Numbered from the stretch's first letter, positions 1 through 6,134 are shown. The stretch: DNA of 6,368 bases from Nitrospinota bacterium (GCA_030740135.1 JASLXW010000241.1:1-6368), one strand, 5' to 3'. Numbers and translations are program-made. The notes: generated by a model not told the origin, from the sequence alone.

Positions 1-524
1 AGCTTCGCCAGGGTCTTCATGGCCATGAACATCAGGCCGTCGTCCTCGGCCTCGACGATTCCCGGAAGACCGTACTGGTAGCATTTGAAGCCGGTGACGC
101 CCAGGCGGTCCACGTACTCGGGGATCTCTTCCACCTGCCGATCTTCCCCGAGCCGGAGGGAAAACATCATGTCCGTATAGGTGTTGGCTTCGGCGTCTTT
201 TTGGAAATCCGAAAAGGTTTTCAGATAGGAGCCCGGCTCCCGCAGGAGGGCCGAGAGGGTTGTAGTCCCCGCGGACAGGGCGGAGAGGCTTTCCGTCCGG
301 CAGTCGTTGGCGAAGCTGCCGGAAAACCCAAGGTGGACGTGAGGATCGAAGACGCCCGGGAACACATAAAGGCCAGAGGCCTCGAAGGTCTCGCGGGCTG
401 GGGGGAGCGCCTCCTCCAAGGCCACCGAGAGGATTTTCCCGCGGTCGATCGAGACGCCCGCGCGGACGAGTCCCGCGCCCGGGATGACGAGGGTTCCTCC
501 CACAATGTTCAGATCCGCTTTCAT
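1..524 (-). CDS. Hydantoinase/dihydropyrimidinase-like amidohydrolase, N-terminal part (runs off left edge)
   Basis: The minus strand is open from an ATG at 524 to the window edge, giving 174 codons without a stop; the C-terminal part is missing. Residues 1-60 look like the small beta domain of cyclic amidohydrolases (start MKADLNIVGGTLVIPG, then an 'FPGVFDPHVHLG' segment). The metal-binding HxH is H62-V63-H64. K147 in 'GVTGFKCYQYG' sits where hydantoinases, dihydropyrimidinases and allantoinases carry the carboxylated lysine that bridges two metals. By family knowledge such enzymes open cyclic amide rings (hydantoins, dihydropyrimidines, allantoin) in the cytoplasm. The remaining His and Asp ligands lie outside the window, so catalytic competence is untested. 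A GAGGG lies 9 bases before the ATG. The gene is downstream of the short-chain dehydrogenase on the same strand with a 186-base gap, so co-transcription is possible. Substrate is unknown; dihydroorotase-like or allantoinase-like are alternatives. Confidence 0.85.
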   Translation of the reverse strand, partial: MKADLNIVGGTLVIPGAGLVRAGVSIDRGKILSVALEEALPPARETFEASGLYVFPGVFDPHVHLGFSGSFANDCRTESLSALSAGTTTLSALLREPGSYLKTFSDFQKDAEANTYTDMMFSLRLGEDRQVEEIPEYVDRLGVTGFKCYQYGLPGIVEAEDDGLMFMAMKTLAK

Positions 525-649
525 GCGCTGTTTCCCTCGATGTGACTGAAGGCGTGATGAAGCCGCGTGGATTTCGGACTTCCGGTTTCGTCGTCCTCCG
601 GACGCCATTCAGGCTGAGCGGACTCCCGGCCGCGCTCGAAATGTCAGCG

Positions 650-689
650 CCCGGGAGCCTCCCCCCTCCGGCTCGCGTAGGTTCCCGGG
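650..689. repeat. Inverted repeat (possible hairpin) between the dehydrogenase and amidohydrolase genes
   Basis: An 11-base arm at 650-660 (cccgggagcct) pairs with 679-689 (aggttcccggg) around an 18-base loop, with one G-T pair as written. An overlapping alternative pairs gcctcccc (657-664) with ggggaggc (687-694) perfectly. It lies about 20 bases past the dehydrogenase stop on the minus strand. No T-run follows in that direction, so it is not a standard intrinsic terminator. It could attenuate or stabilise the minus-strand transcript, or be a chance result of GC-rich sequence. The rest of 525-710 shows nothing recognisable except the weak ribosome-binding site of the amidohydrolase gene. Confidence 0.3.
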
Positions 690-710
690 GAGGCGGTTTG
701 GAAACGGTCG

Positions 711-1475
711 TCAGTCCGCCTCGTCCCCGCTTTCCACGCCGGCCTCGCGTCCCTTCAGCCAACCCTTCGCATCAATGCATTGGCCGGTTATGGTTCGCCC
801 TTCATCCGAGGCCAGGAAGACGGCCGGTTCGCACAGGATGTCGGCGGGGAGCCATTGTTCCCGAGGGAGGTCGGGAGGCGCGGTGGCCGCCCCGATCGTC
901 GTGTCGCACAATCCCCCAGGGTGAAGGGTGTTCACGCGTATGCCTTCAGACTCCATCTCCATCGCCAGGGCGCGCGTGAACCCTTCCAGGCCGAACTTGG
1001 ACGCGCAGTAGGCGGTGAAATTCGGACAAGGCTGGCTGCCGAAGCTCGAGCTGATGTTGAGGATCACGCCGCTCCGCCTCGGGACCATGTCCGTCAGGGC
1101 CTCACGGACGCAGAGGAACGCGCCCCTGAGGTTCGTTGTCAGGATGCGGTCCCACTCCTCGACCGTCGTTTCCGTGAAGGGCTTCAATTGATTCGCGCCG
1201 GCGTTGTTCACCAGGATGTCCACGGGGCCGAAGGCCTCCCTGGCCCGGGAAAAAACCGCGCGCACGTCCGCTTCGTCCGTCACGTCGCCTGAAACCGCAA
1301 GGGCCGAACCTTCCTCCGCGCTCAGATCGGCCGTGACGCCTTGAATTTCATTGTCGGTGCGGGCCGTCAGGACCACGCGCGCGCCTTCCCGGCAATACGC
1401 CCGGGCAATTTGTTCGCCCAGGCCCCGCCCGGCCCCCGTGACGATCGCAACCCTGTCCGCCAGACGATTTCCCAT
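711..1475 (-). CDS. Short-chain dehydrogenase/reductase (classical SDR)
   Basis: A 254-residue cytoplasmic oxidoreductase of usual family length. The Rossmann fold carries TGAGRGLG at residues 13-20 and NNAG at 90-93. The catalytic tetrad is N115, S143, Y156 and K160, the last two in 'YCASK'. A39-R40 after the second beta strand lacks the acidic residue of NAD-specific members and suggests NADP(H), which is inference. The C-terminal 'TGQCIDAKGW' is the usual late SDR motif, followed by an acidic tail of about 14 residues. By family it interconverts a hydroxyl and a carbonyl group; the substrate cannot be told. The ATG at 1475 is supported by AGGGGAG seven bases upstream. It precedes the amidohydrolase gene on the same strand, so the two may share a transcript, and it is divergent from the medium-chain dehydrogenase across a 557-base gap. 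3-oxoacyl-ACP reductase-like annotation is possible but not specific. Confidence 0.93.
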   Translation of the reverse strand: MGNRLADRVAIVTGAGRGLGEQIARAYCREGARVVLTARTDNEIQGVTADLSAEEGSALAVSGDVTDEADVRAVFSRAREAFGPVDILVNNAGANQLKPFTETTVEEWDRILTTNLRGAFLCVREALTDMVPRRSGVILNISSSFGSQPCPNFTAYCASKFGLEGFTRALAMEMESEGIRVNTLHPGGLCDTTIGAATAPPDLPREQWLPADILCEPAVFLASDEGRTITGQCIDAKGWLKGREAGVESGDEAD

Positions 1476-1667
1476 GAGGATGCTCCCCTATCGAATCTTA
1501 CCGAATCTCAAGGAACAATAAGAGGTTCAAATCGGCCTGCAGTGCGACAAAATCGACCCAACCAGCCTTTGACAACTGACTGTCCACCTGGTCCGCCTCC
1601 CGGATCCCGCGTTCGGCTTGATTGCGACTTTTCAGGCAAACTTACCTCATCAGAGGGGGAGTTGGCC

Positions 1668-1780
1668 ATGAAGAGGAAGCGCTTTATGGAGGAACAGATT
1701 GCGTTCGCTTAGCGCCAGGCGGAGTCGGGGATGTGCCGGTGGAGGGGAGACAAGCCCCTCTGGACTTCTACACAAAACTC
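1668..1780 (+). pseudogene. Decayed IS3-family transposase OrfA, N-terminal fragment
   Basis: From the ATG at 1668 the reading is MKRKRFMEEQIAFA, a TAG stop at 1710-1712, then RQAESG in the same frame. From memory of the family, IS3-type OrfA proteins commonly begin MKRKRFTEEQIAFALRQAE followed by a 'G-TPV-EVCR' segment and a '-TFY-WK' helix-turn-helix end. Here the stop replaces the expected Leu. A -1 frame change near 1731 then gives PVEG, RQAPLDFYTKL (1736-1780), which resembles shortened remains of the rest of that domain. Nothing like OrfB or the DDE catalytic domain follows, so only a dead stub remains. GAGGGGGAG upstream (about 1653-1662) may be its old ribosome-binding site. An intact terminal inverted repeat was not found; tgactgtccacctgg near 1577 is a doubtful candidate. 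The N-terminal match is strong; the frame-shifted part is weaker. Confidence 0.75.
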
Positions 1781-2014
1781 GTGACAATACCCCGGGACCC
1801 CAAATGCCTCGGAGGGGCTTGGACTTGTTCCGGATTTTCACAAAGGCCATATTGGGGGGAGCAACATCATTGAGATCCGCTTCCAGGGGTTGGGACTCCT
1901 GTTGAAACCTTTTTTGGGCGGGGCCGCGAAGACGGTTAATGTGCTTATCGTCCGATTCCTCCGCGCGGATTTCTCGCTTGAGATATGGTGCGGTCCCGAA
2001 AGGGCCCAGGCGTC

Positions 2015-2023
2015 AAAAGGAGG
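2015..2023 (+). promoter_or_regulatory. Ribosome-binding site fixing the medium-chain dehydrogenase start
   Basis: AAAAGGAGG lies nine bases before the ATG at 2033, a near-ideal Shine-Dalgarno site. It supports this start over the in-frame upstream ATG at 1985, whose extra 16 residues are basic, not family-like, and would place this site inside the coding region. Confidence 0.85.
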
Positions 2024-2032
2024 CAACGTCCT

Positions 2033-3055
2033 ATGCGTGCGATGGTCCTTCATGAGTTCTCGGGTCATCTGAAAGCGGAGAACGTCCCCGACCCGGAACC
2101 GGGTTGCGGGGAAGCGGTCGTCCGGGTCCGGGCGTGCGCAGTCGATCAGTTCGACCTCACCATCCGCAAAGGGCTCGTCGAAGAGACGAAGCTTCCCTTG
2201 ATCCTGGGCCATGAAGTCGCGGGGGACGTGGCCGCCCTGGGGGAGGGGGTCGAAGACCTCGAAGTGGGCGACCGGGTGGCGTCCACGCTTTATTTCACGT
2301 GCGGGCGCTGCCGTCCCTGCCGAAGCGGGGCGGAGACGGTGTGCGAGAATTTCTACGGCTACCTCGGCGCGCAGTTCGACGGCGGATACGCGGAGCTGAT
2401 GAAATCGCCCGCGGCGAACCTCGTCCGCATCGGGGACGCGATCTCCTTCGAGGCCGGGTCCGTCCTGGCCAACGCCATCGGGACCCCCTACCACGGGATC
2501 GTGAGGCGGGCCGGCGTCCGGCCCGGGGAAACGGTCCTGATCACCGGCGCGGGCGGCGGCGTCGGGCTGCACGCGGTTCAGTTGGCGCGCCTCGCCGGCG
2601 GGCGGGTGATGGGGGCGGACGTATCCGGTGAAAAGCTCGCGGGAATCCTAGAAATGGGGGCCGAAAGGGCCGTGGACCCCGTAGCGGACTCGCTGTTGGA
2701 GGCCGTTCTGGACTGGACGGACGGCCGCGGCGTCGATGTGGTCATCGAGCTGGTCGGAACGGCCACGCTGGCCGACACCATCCGGTCCCTGGCAATCCGG
2801 GGCCGGATGGCCATCATCGGGTCCCACACGGGTCGCACGTTCGAGACCGATCCGCTTCTCATCATGCGCCGCGAGCTGACCGTCATGGGATCGAGAAACT
2901 GCTCGAAAGAGGACCTGCGGGACGTGGTCGAGCTCGTCGAGAGCGGCAAGGTCAAACCGATCTATTCGGAAACCTATCCCCTGGAAGAAGCCGAGTCCGT
3001 CCTGGAGCGAATGGCGAAGGGGGAGTATGTCGGACGGCCGGTTTTGATTCCTTGA
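2033..3055 (+). CDS. Zinc-type medium-chain alcohol dehydrogenase/reductase with altered catalytic zinc site
   Basis: A 340-residue MDR-superfamily protein of usual length. A GroES-like domain (about 1-145) is followed by a Rossmann domain with TGAGGGVG at 171-178 and D196 after the second strand, which suggests NAD(H). The structural zinc lobe is complete: C90, C93, C96 and C104. The catalytic-zinc site is not typical. H60-E61 is present in 'LGHEVAG', but the first Cys ligand is D38 ('ACAVDQFD' against the usual 'ACGVCHTD'), and the later Cys position reads N147 in 'VLANAIGT'. The overall look, especially 'LPLILGHEVAG' and 'RRAGVRPGETVLITGAGGGVG', recalls acryloyl-CoA reductase-like and related MDR enzymes, so reduction of an activated double bond is as plausible as alcohol oxidation. 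It ends 33 bases from the convergent M20D gene and appears to be a single-gene unit. Family is secure; substrate and metal use are not. Confidence 0.93.
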   Translation: MRAMVLHEFSGHLKAENVPDPEPGCGEAVVRVRACAVDQFDLTIRKGLVEETKLPLILGHEVAGDVAALGEGVEDLEVGDRVASTLYFTCGRCRPCRSGAETVCENFYGYLGAQFDGGYAELMKSPAANLVRIGDAISFEAGSVLANAIGTPYHGIVRRAGVRPGETVLITGAGGGVGLHAVQLARLAGGRVMGADVSGEKLAGILEMGAERAVDPVADSLLEAVLDWTDGRGVDVVIELVGTATLADTIRSLAIRGRMAIIGSHTGRTFETDPLLIMRRELTVMGSRNCSKEDLRDVVELVESGKVKPIYSETYPLEEAESVLERMAKGEYVGRPVLIP

Positions 3056-3088
3056 AGGATTTCAACCCTCCGGGCGCGATTCCGACGC

Positions 3089-4300
3089 TCAATCCCCGGC
3101 CGAAAGCAGCGACTCGACCGACCGGACCAGCATCTCGATCCCGATCCCCAGCGCGTCCTCGTCGAAATCGAACCGGGGGTTGTGGTGGGGATGGTCGAGG
3201 CCCCGCTCGGCGTTGGCCGAGCCGATGAAGAAGAAGCACCCCGGCACTTCGCGGAGGAAGAACGACATGTCCTCGCCCCCCAGGGTTGTCTGGTGCCGGA
3301 TGACGGCCTCCGGACCGACCAGGTCCTGCGCCAGCGCCTCCACCCGGTCGGCGAGCTCGGGATCGTTCCGCGTCACCGGGTACATCTTCCGGTAATCCAC
3401 GTCGGCCGTCGCGCCGAACCCCGCGGCGACGCCCTCGGCCATCCGCTTCACGCGGCCGGGCATCGCCTCCCAAAGCTCGTCCGAGAGCGTCCGGACCGTC
3501 CCGAGGAGCTTCACCTCGTCCGGAATCACGTTGAATGTCGTTCCCCCGTGAATCGAGGCGATGGTCAGGACGGCGGGGTCCAGTGGATTCCGCTCCCGGC
3601 TGATGAGGGTCTGGAGGGCCGTGATGACGTGCGCCGACGCGACGATCGGGTCCACGCCGTCGTTGGGCTTCGCGGCGTGCGAACCCTTTCCCCGGATGGT
3701 GATCTCCAGGGCGTCCATGCTCGCCATGATCGGTCCCGACTGGACGCCGATCCGCCCCACCGGCAGGTCGTTCCAGAGGTGGATTCCGATGGCCGCGTCC
3801 ACGTCCGGGTCCTTCAGGGCGCCCGCCTCGATCATCGGGGCCGCGCCGCCCGGCCCTTCCTCGGCGGGCTGGAAAATGAACTTCACGTTGCCCGGCAGCC
3901 CATCCCGCCGGTCCTTGAGGACCCGGGCGGCCATCAGGGCCATGGCGGTGTGCCCGTCGTGGCCGCAGGCGTGCATGGCCCCGTCGGTTTGCGAGCGGTA
4001 CGCGACGTCGTTCGCCTCCTGGATGGGCAGGGCGTCCATGTCGGCGCGGACCATGACGGTTTTGCCGGGCCGGCCTCCCCGGAGCAGGCCGACGACGCCC
4101 GTCTTGGCGACGCCGACGGCGACCTCGAGACCGAGGGCGTTCAGCCGGTCGGCGACGACCGAGGCGGTGCGCTCCTCCTGGAAGCCGAGCTCGGGATGGG
4201 CGTGGAGGTCCCTGCGAATTTCGACGGCCTCGTCCGTGATTGCCGCCACGTCCGGGGAAAGCTCGGGCGGCTTCGCCTCGCGACGTTCAGTCTTCGGCAT
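3089..4300 (-). CDS. M20D-family metal-dependent amidohydrolase (N-acyl amino acid / IAA-conjugate / hippurate hydrolase type)
   Basis: A 403-residue cytoplasmic hydrolase of normal M20D length. Motifs in order: RRDLHAHPELGFQE (29-42), MVRADMDALP (83-92), HACGHDGH (110-117), QPAEEGPGG (144-152), GIHLWND (172-178), GKGSHAAKP (204-212) of the lid/dimerisation domain, GGTTFNVIPDE (252-262), GGEDMSFF (341-348) and HHNPRFD (372-378). The presumed two-metal ligands are C112, H114, E148, H174 and H373, with E147 as general base; all are present, so it should be active. Members cleave the amide bond of N-acyl or N-aroyl amino acids, including indole-3-acetyl, benzoyl and N-acetyl conjugates; sequence alone does not choose among these. 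The ATG at 4300 has GGAG/AAGG just upstream. It is convergent with the medium-chain dehydrogenase and divergent from the cyclase gene, sharing a 212-base upstream region with the latter, which makes joint regulation possible. Confidence 0.95.
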   Translation of the reverse strand: MPKTERREAKPPELSPDVAAITDEAVEIRRDLHAHPELGFQEERTASVVADRLNALGLEVAVGVAKTGVVGLLRGGRPGKTVMVRADMDALPIQEANDVAYRSQTDGAMHACGHDGHTAMALMAARVLKDRRDGLPGNVKFIFQPAEEGPGGAAPMIEAGALKDPDVDAAIGIHLWNDLPVGRIGVQSGPIMASMDALEITIRGKGSHAAKPNDGVDPIVASAHVITALQTLISRERNPLDPAVLTIASIHGGTTFNVIPDEVKLLGTVRTLSDELWEAMPGRVKRMAEGVAAGFGATADVDYRKMYPVTRNDPELADRVEALAQDLVGPEAVIRHQTTLGGEDMSFFLREVPGCFFFIGSANAERGLDHPHHNPRFDFDEDALGIGIEMLVRSVESLLSAGD

Positions 4301-4322
4301 GTTGGGCCCTTCTCCTCAAGGC

Positions 4323-4336
4323 GGAAAGCGATTTCC
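4323..4336. repeat. Perfect short inverted repeat in the leader of the M20D gene
   Basis: GGAAA (4323-4327), GCGA, TTTCC (4332-4336) forms an exact five-base inverted repeat about 22 bases upstream of the M20D start codon. It could be a protein-binding half-site pair or a small leader hairpin. At this length chance is a real possibility. Confidence 0.25.
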
Positions 4337-4409
4337 CACCCCATCAGATTACCATAATCAGGACAATCGCCCGCTGCCGCCGGGGCGGAACGCGGAAGGT
4401 GCGTTGAAT

Positions 4410-4438
4410 TTGAATTGAAGGGCAAGGGCGGCTATCAT
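4410..4438 (+). promoter_or_regulatory. Sigma70-like promoter for the cyclase-BtpA pair
   Basis: TTGAAT (4410-4415) and TATCAT (4433-4438) are separated by exactly 17 bases, matching four and five positions of the -35 and -10 consensus. Transcription would start near 4445, leaving a leader of roughly 68 bases before the cyclase ATG. The -35 lies in a run of three TTGAA units (4404-4420). A five-base inverted repeat, CCGGG (4440-4444) and CCCGG (4455-4459), sits over the expected start of transcription and could be an operator. A clear promoter for the divergent M20D gene was not found in the same gap. Confidence 0.5.
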
Positions 4439-4512
4439 TCCGGGTTGCATCCGTCCCGGTTATCCTGGGTCGAGCGTCCGGCCCATTTTTGACCCGTTCA
4501 GGAGAAAAGAAC

Positions 4513-5268
4513 ATGCGTCTGGTCGATCTCAGCCACCCCTGGAACATGCACACGCCGGCCTGGGTCGGATACGTCCCGCCGAAGATCTATTACTGGCAGA
4601 CCATCAGCTCGTCCGGGATCAACGCCCAGGCCATCGAAACCACGCTCCACATCGGCACGCACCTGGACTCGCAGATGCACGCCGTTCCGGGCGGCCGGAA
4701 CATCGGCGATTACGACGTCAACTGGCTCTACGGCGACGCGGCCATCGTGGACATCAGCGGCGAAGTCGAGGAATGGGGGATGATCACGCCCGAGATGCTC
4801 ACCAGCCAGGAGGTGGAGATCAAGAAAGGCGACATCCTCATCTACCACACCGGCTACCATCACCACTACGTGGGCGGAGATAAGCCCGACGACTTCAAGT
4901 ACATGTGCAAGCACCCGGGCGGGTACACCGAGCTGGCCGACTGGCTGGTGGATATGGAGATCCGCTGGACGGCCTTCGATTGCGGGTCCGGGGACCATCC
5001 CATGAACACCCACATCGCCGAACGCGTCCCCCATCTGGCCGCCGAGTTCGAGGACAAGGTGGGCAAGAAGCTCGAAGAGGTGTTTCCCCGCGACAACTGG
5101 TACGTCATGCACAAGACCCCCTTCGCGGCGGGGTGCGTCCACGTCGAGAACATGGGCGGGGACATCGACGAGGTGCTGAACCGGCGCTGCAAGGTGGGCT
5201 GCTTCCCCTGGCGGTTCGACGGCGGCGAAGGCGCAATGTGCCGGCTGGTGGCGTTTATCGAAGACTGA
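4513..5268 (+). CDS. Cyclase-family metal hydrolase (kynurenine formamidase / isatin hydrolase-like)
   Basis: A 251-residue protein of the putative cyclase family. It begins 'MRLVDLSHPW' and carries the signature HxGTHxDxxxH as H46, H50, D52 and H56, the metal ligands of kynurenine formamidase KynB and isatin hydrolase. Later candidate ligands are H162 or H167 in 'DHPMNTHIAE' and E212 in 'GCVHVENMGG'. By family it hydrolyses a cyclic or N-formyl amide, or a lactone, using Mn or Zn in the cytoplasm; the exact substrate is not evident. A His-rich patch, YHHHY (115-119), lies after the central strand 'GDILIYHTG'. The ATG at 4513 has AGGAGA (4500-4505) seven bases upstream, which beats an in-frame TTG at 4489 lying before that site. 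It is the first gene of a likely two-gene unit with the BtpA-like gene (74-base gap) and is divergent from the M20D amidohydrolase. It is closer to generic 'cyclase family' proteins than to true KynB. Confidence 0.92.
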   Translation: MRLVDLSHPWNMHTPAWVGYVPPKIYYWQTISSSGINAQAIETTLHIGTHLDSQMHAVPGGRNIGDYDVNWLYGDAAIVDISGEVEEWGMITPEMLTSQEVEIKKGDILIYHTGYHHHYVGGDKPDDFKYMCKHPGGYTELADWLVDMEIRWTAFDCGSGDHPMNTHIAERVPHLAAEFEDKVGKKLEEVFPRDNWYVMHKTPFAAGCVHVENMGGDIDEVLNRRCKVGCFPWRFDGGEGAMCRLVAFIED

Positions 5269-5318
5269 CAGGGGGAGGGGAGGGGCCTTGGCCTTCTCCC
5301 GCTTTTCTCGGGATGTGA

Positions 5319-5330
5319 AGGCGTTCGCCT
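5319..5330 (+). repeat. Short inverted repeat abutting the ribosome-binding site of the BtpA-like gene
   Basis: AGGCG (5319-5323), TT, CGCCT (5326-5330) is a perfect palindrome; as RNA it could fold as AGGC-GUUC-GCCU. It ends immediately before GAGG (5331-5334), so folding could influence ribosome access. A weak second hairpin (TCCCG 5297-5301 with CGGGA 5309-5313) precedes it. Neither resembles an intrinsic terminator, so read-through from the cyclase gene is likely. Confidence 0.3.
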
Positions 5331-5342
5331 GAGGATGATGGC

Positions 5343-6134
5343 TTGGACCTGAAACCGCTCTTTCGAGCCGATCGGCCCCTCATCGGGATGGTCCATCTGG
5401 GACCCCTGCCCGGAAGTCCTCGATTTCAGGCGGACTGGGAAGAGACGCTGGAGATCGCCCTCGCGGACGCAAAAGCAATTTCAGACGGCGGGATGCACGG
5501 CCTCGTCATCGAGAATTTCAATGACGCGCCGTATTTTCCCGACCGCGTTCCCCCCGCCACCATCGCCGCGATGACAGAGGCCGGCCGGCGCATTCGCCGA
5601 GCGGTTGATATTCCCCTTGGCATCAACGTCCTTCGGAACGACGCCCGGGCCGCCCTCGCCGTCGCATACGCCGCCGAGGCGGCATTCATCCGGATCAACG
5701 TCTTCGTGGGCGCGAGGCTCACCGACCAGGGGCTTATTCAGGCCACGGCCTATGAAGTCCAGCGCGAGCGCAGGCGTTATCTGCCGGATCTCGCTATCTT
5801 CGCCGATGTCGCCGTCAAGCATTCCTCGCCCATCGGGACATCGAGCCTGGCGAACGAGGCTTCGGACGCGGCGTCGCGCGGCTTTGCGGACGCCCTCATC
5901 GTCTCGGGAGGCGAAACCGGCGCCGCCGCCTCCTGTGACGATTTGACCCTGGTTAAAGGGAAGGTTCCCTCCCTCCCCGTCCTGATTGGGAGCGGCGTCA
6001 CGCCCACGAACGCCGAAGCGCTCCTTTCCTCGGCCGACGGGGCGATCATCGGGACAGGGATCAAGCGGGAAGGGCGCACCGAAAATCCTGTGGATGTAAA
6101 TTACGTCCGGGAGTTTGTTAATGTTCTGAAATGA
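5343..6134 (+). CDS. BtpA/SgcQ-family TIM-barrel protein
   Basis: A 263-residue protein with the BtpA family pattern: 'IGMVHLGPLPGSP' (14-26), 'LVIENFNDAPYF' (54-65), 'GINVLRND' (93-100), 'INVFVGARLTDQGLIQ' (118-133), 'FADVAVKHSSP' (153-163), 'VSGGETGA' (187-194), 'IGSGVTPTNAE' (215-225) and 'GTGIKREG' (237-244). The alternation of strands and glycine-rich phosphate-binding-like loops fits a TIM barrel. Known relatives are cyanobacterial BtpA, needed for photosystem I accumulation, and E. coli SgcQ, a predicted enzyme of a sugar-phosphate-type locus; the catalysed reaction is not established. The start is most likely TTG: the frame is closed by TGA at 5316-5318, no ATG or GTG lies in frame before residue 1, and GAGG at 5331-5334 is eight bases upstream. 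It follows the cyclase gene by 74 bases on the same strand and probably shares its promoter. No membrane segment or signal peptide is seen. Confidence 0.9.
   Translation: MDLKPLFRADRPLIGMVHLGPLPGSPRFQADWEETLEIALADAKAISDGGMHGLVIENFNDAPYFPDRVPPATIAAMTEAGRRIRRAVDIPLGINVLRNDARAALAVAYAAEAAFIRINVFVGARLTDQGLIQATAYEVQRERRRYLPDLAIFADVAVKHSSPIGTSSLANEASDAASRGFADALIVSGGETGAAASCDDLTLVKGKVPSLPVLIGSGVTPTNAEALLSSADGAIIGTGIKREGRTENPVDVNYVREFVNVLK

Larger units (their letters stand above)
1476..2032. other. Long intergenic gap between divergent dehydrogenase genes
   Basis: This 557-base stretch has no intact gene that I can support; open frames crossing it lack recognisable family motifs and ribosome-binding sites. 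It must hold the start signals of both the minus-strand SDR and the plus-strand medium-chain dehydrogenase, but I see no convincing sigma70 promoter for either. Next to the SDR start is an imperfect 10-base tandem repeat (tcgaatctta, ccgaatctca, 1491-1510). Near the other gene is a small hairpin, ggtccc (1992-1997) GAAA gggccc (2002-2007), with one mismatch. The central part contains the decayed transposase fragment described separately. Base composition is more mixed than in the flanking genes, which suits decayed insertion DNA. Confidence 0.6.

Noticed and set aside
221..505. Minus-strand open frame within the left-edge amidohydrolase
   Set aside because: It is an out-of-frame reading of the amidohydrolase gene, rich in Ser/Arg/Pro and without motifs.
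1569..1574. TTGACA as a -35 box for a plus-strand promoter
   Set aside because: No acceptable -10 hexamer lies 16-18 bases downstream.
1992..2007. ggtccc-GAAA-gggccc hairpin as a riboswitch or regulatory leader
   Set aside because: Only a three-base perfect stem closes the loop, with a mismatch beyond it; nothing else resembles a known leader element.
1985..2032. Upstream in-frame ATG extending the medium-chain dehydrogenase by 16 residues
   Set aside because: The extension is arginine/lysine-rich and not family-like, and the strong AAAAGGAGG site at 2015-2023 points to the ATG at 2033.
1838..2572. Minus-strand open frame of 244 codons over the start of the medium-chain dehydrogenase
   Set aside because: It shows no recognisable motif, has no good ribosome-binding site and overlaps a clearly real gene on the other strand.
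3049..3059. tccttgaagga palindrome over the dehydrogenase stop codon as a terminator
   Set aside because: The arms meet with a one-base centre, so it cannot fold as a hairpin, and no T-run follows.
3182..4357. Long plus-strand open frame across the M20D gene
   Set aside because: It lies opposite a gene with complete M20D motifs, and its translation is low-complexity and His/Arg/Gly-rich, as expected from the reverse of GC-rich codons.
4489..4512. TTG start adding eight residues to the cyclase
   Set aside because: The AGGAGA at 4500-4505 lies inside this extension and serves the ATG at 4513, where family similarity begins.
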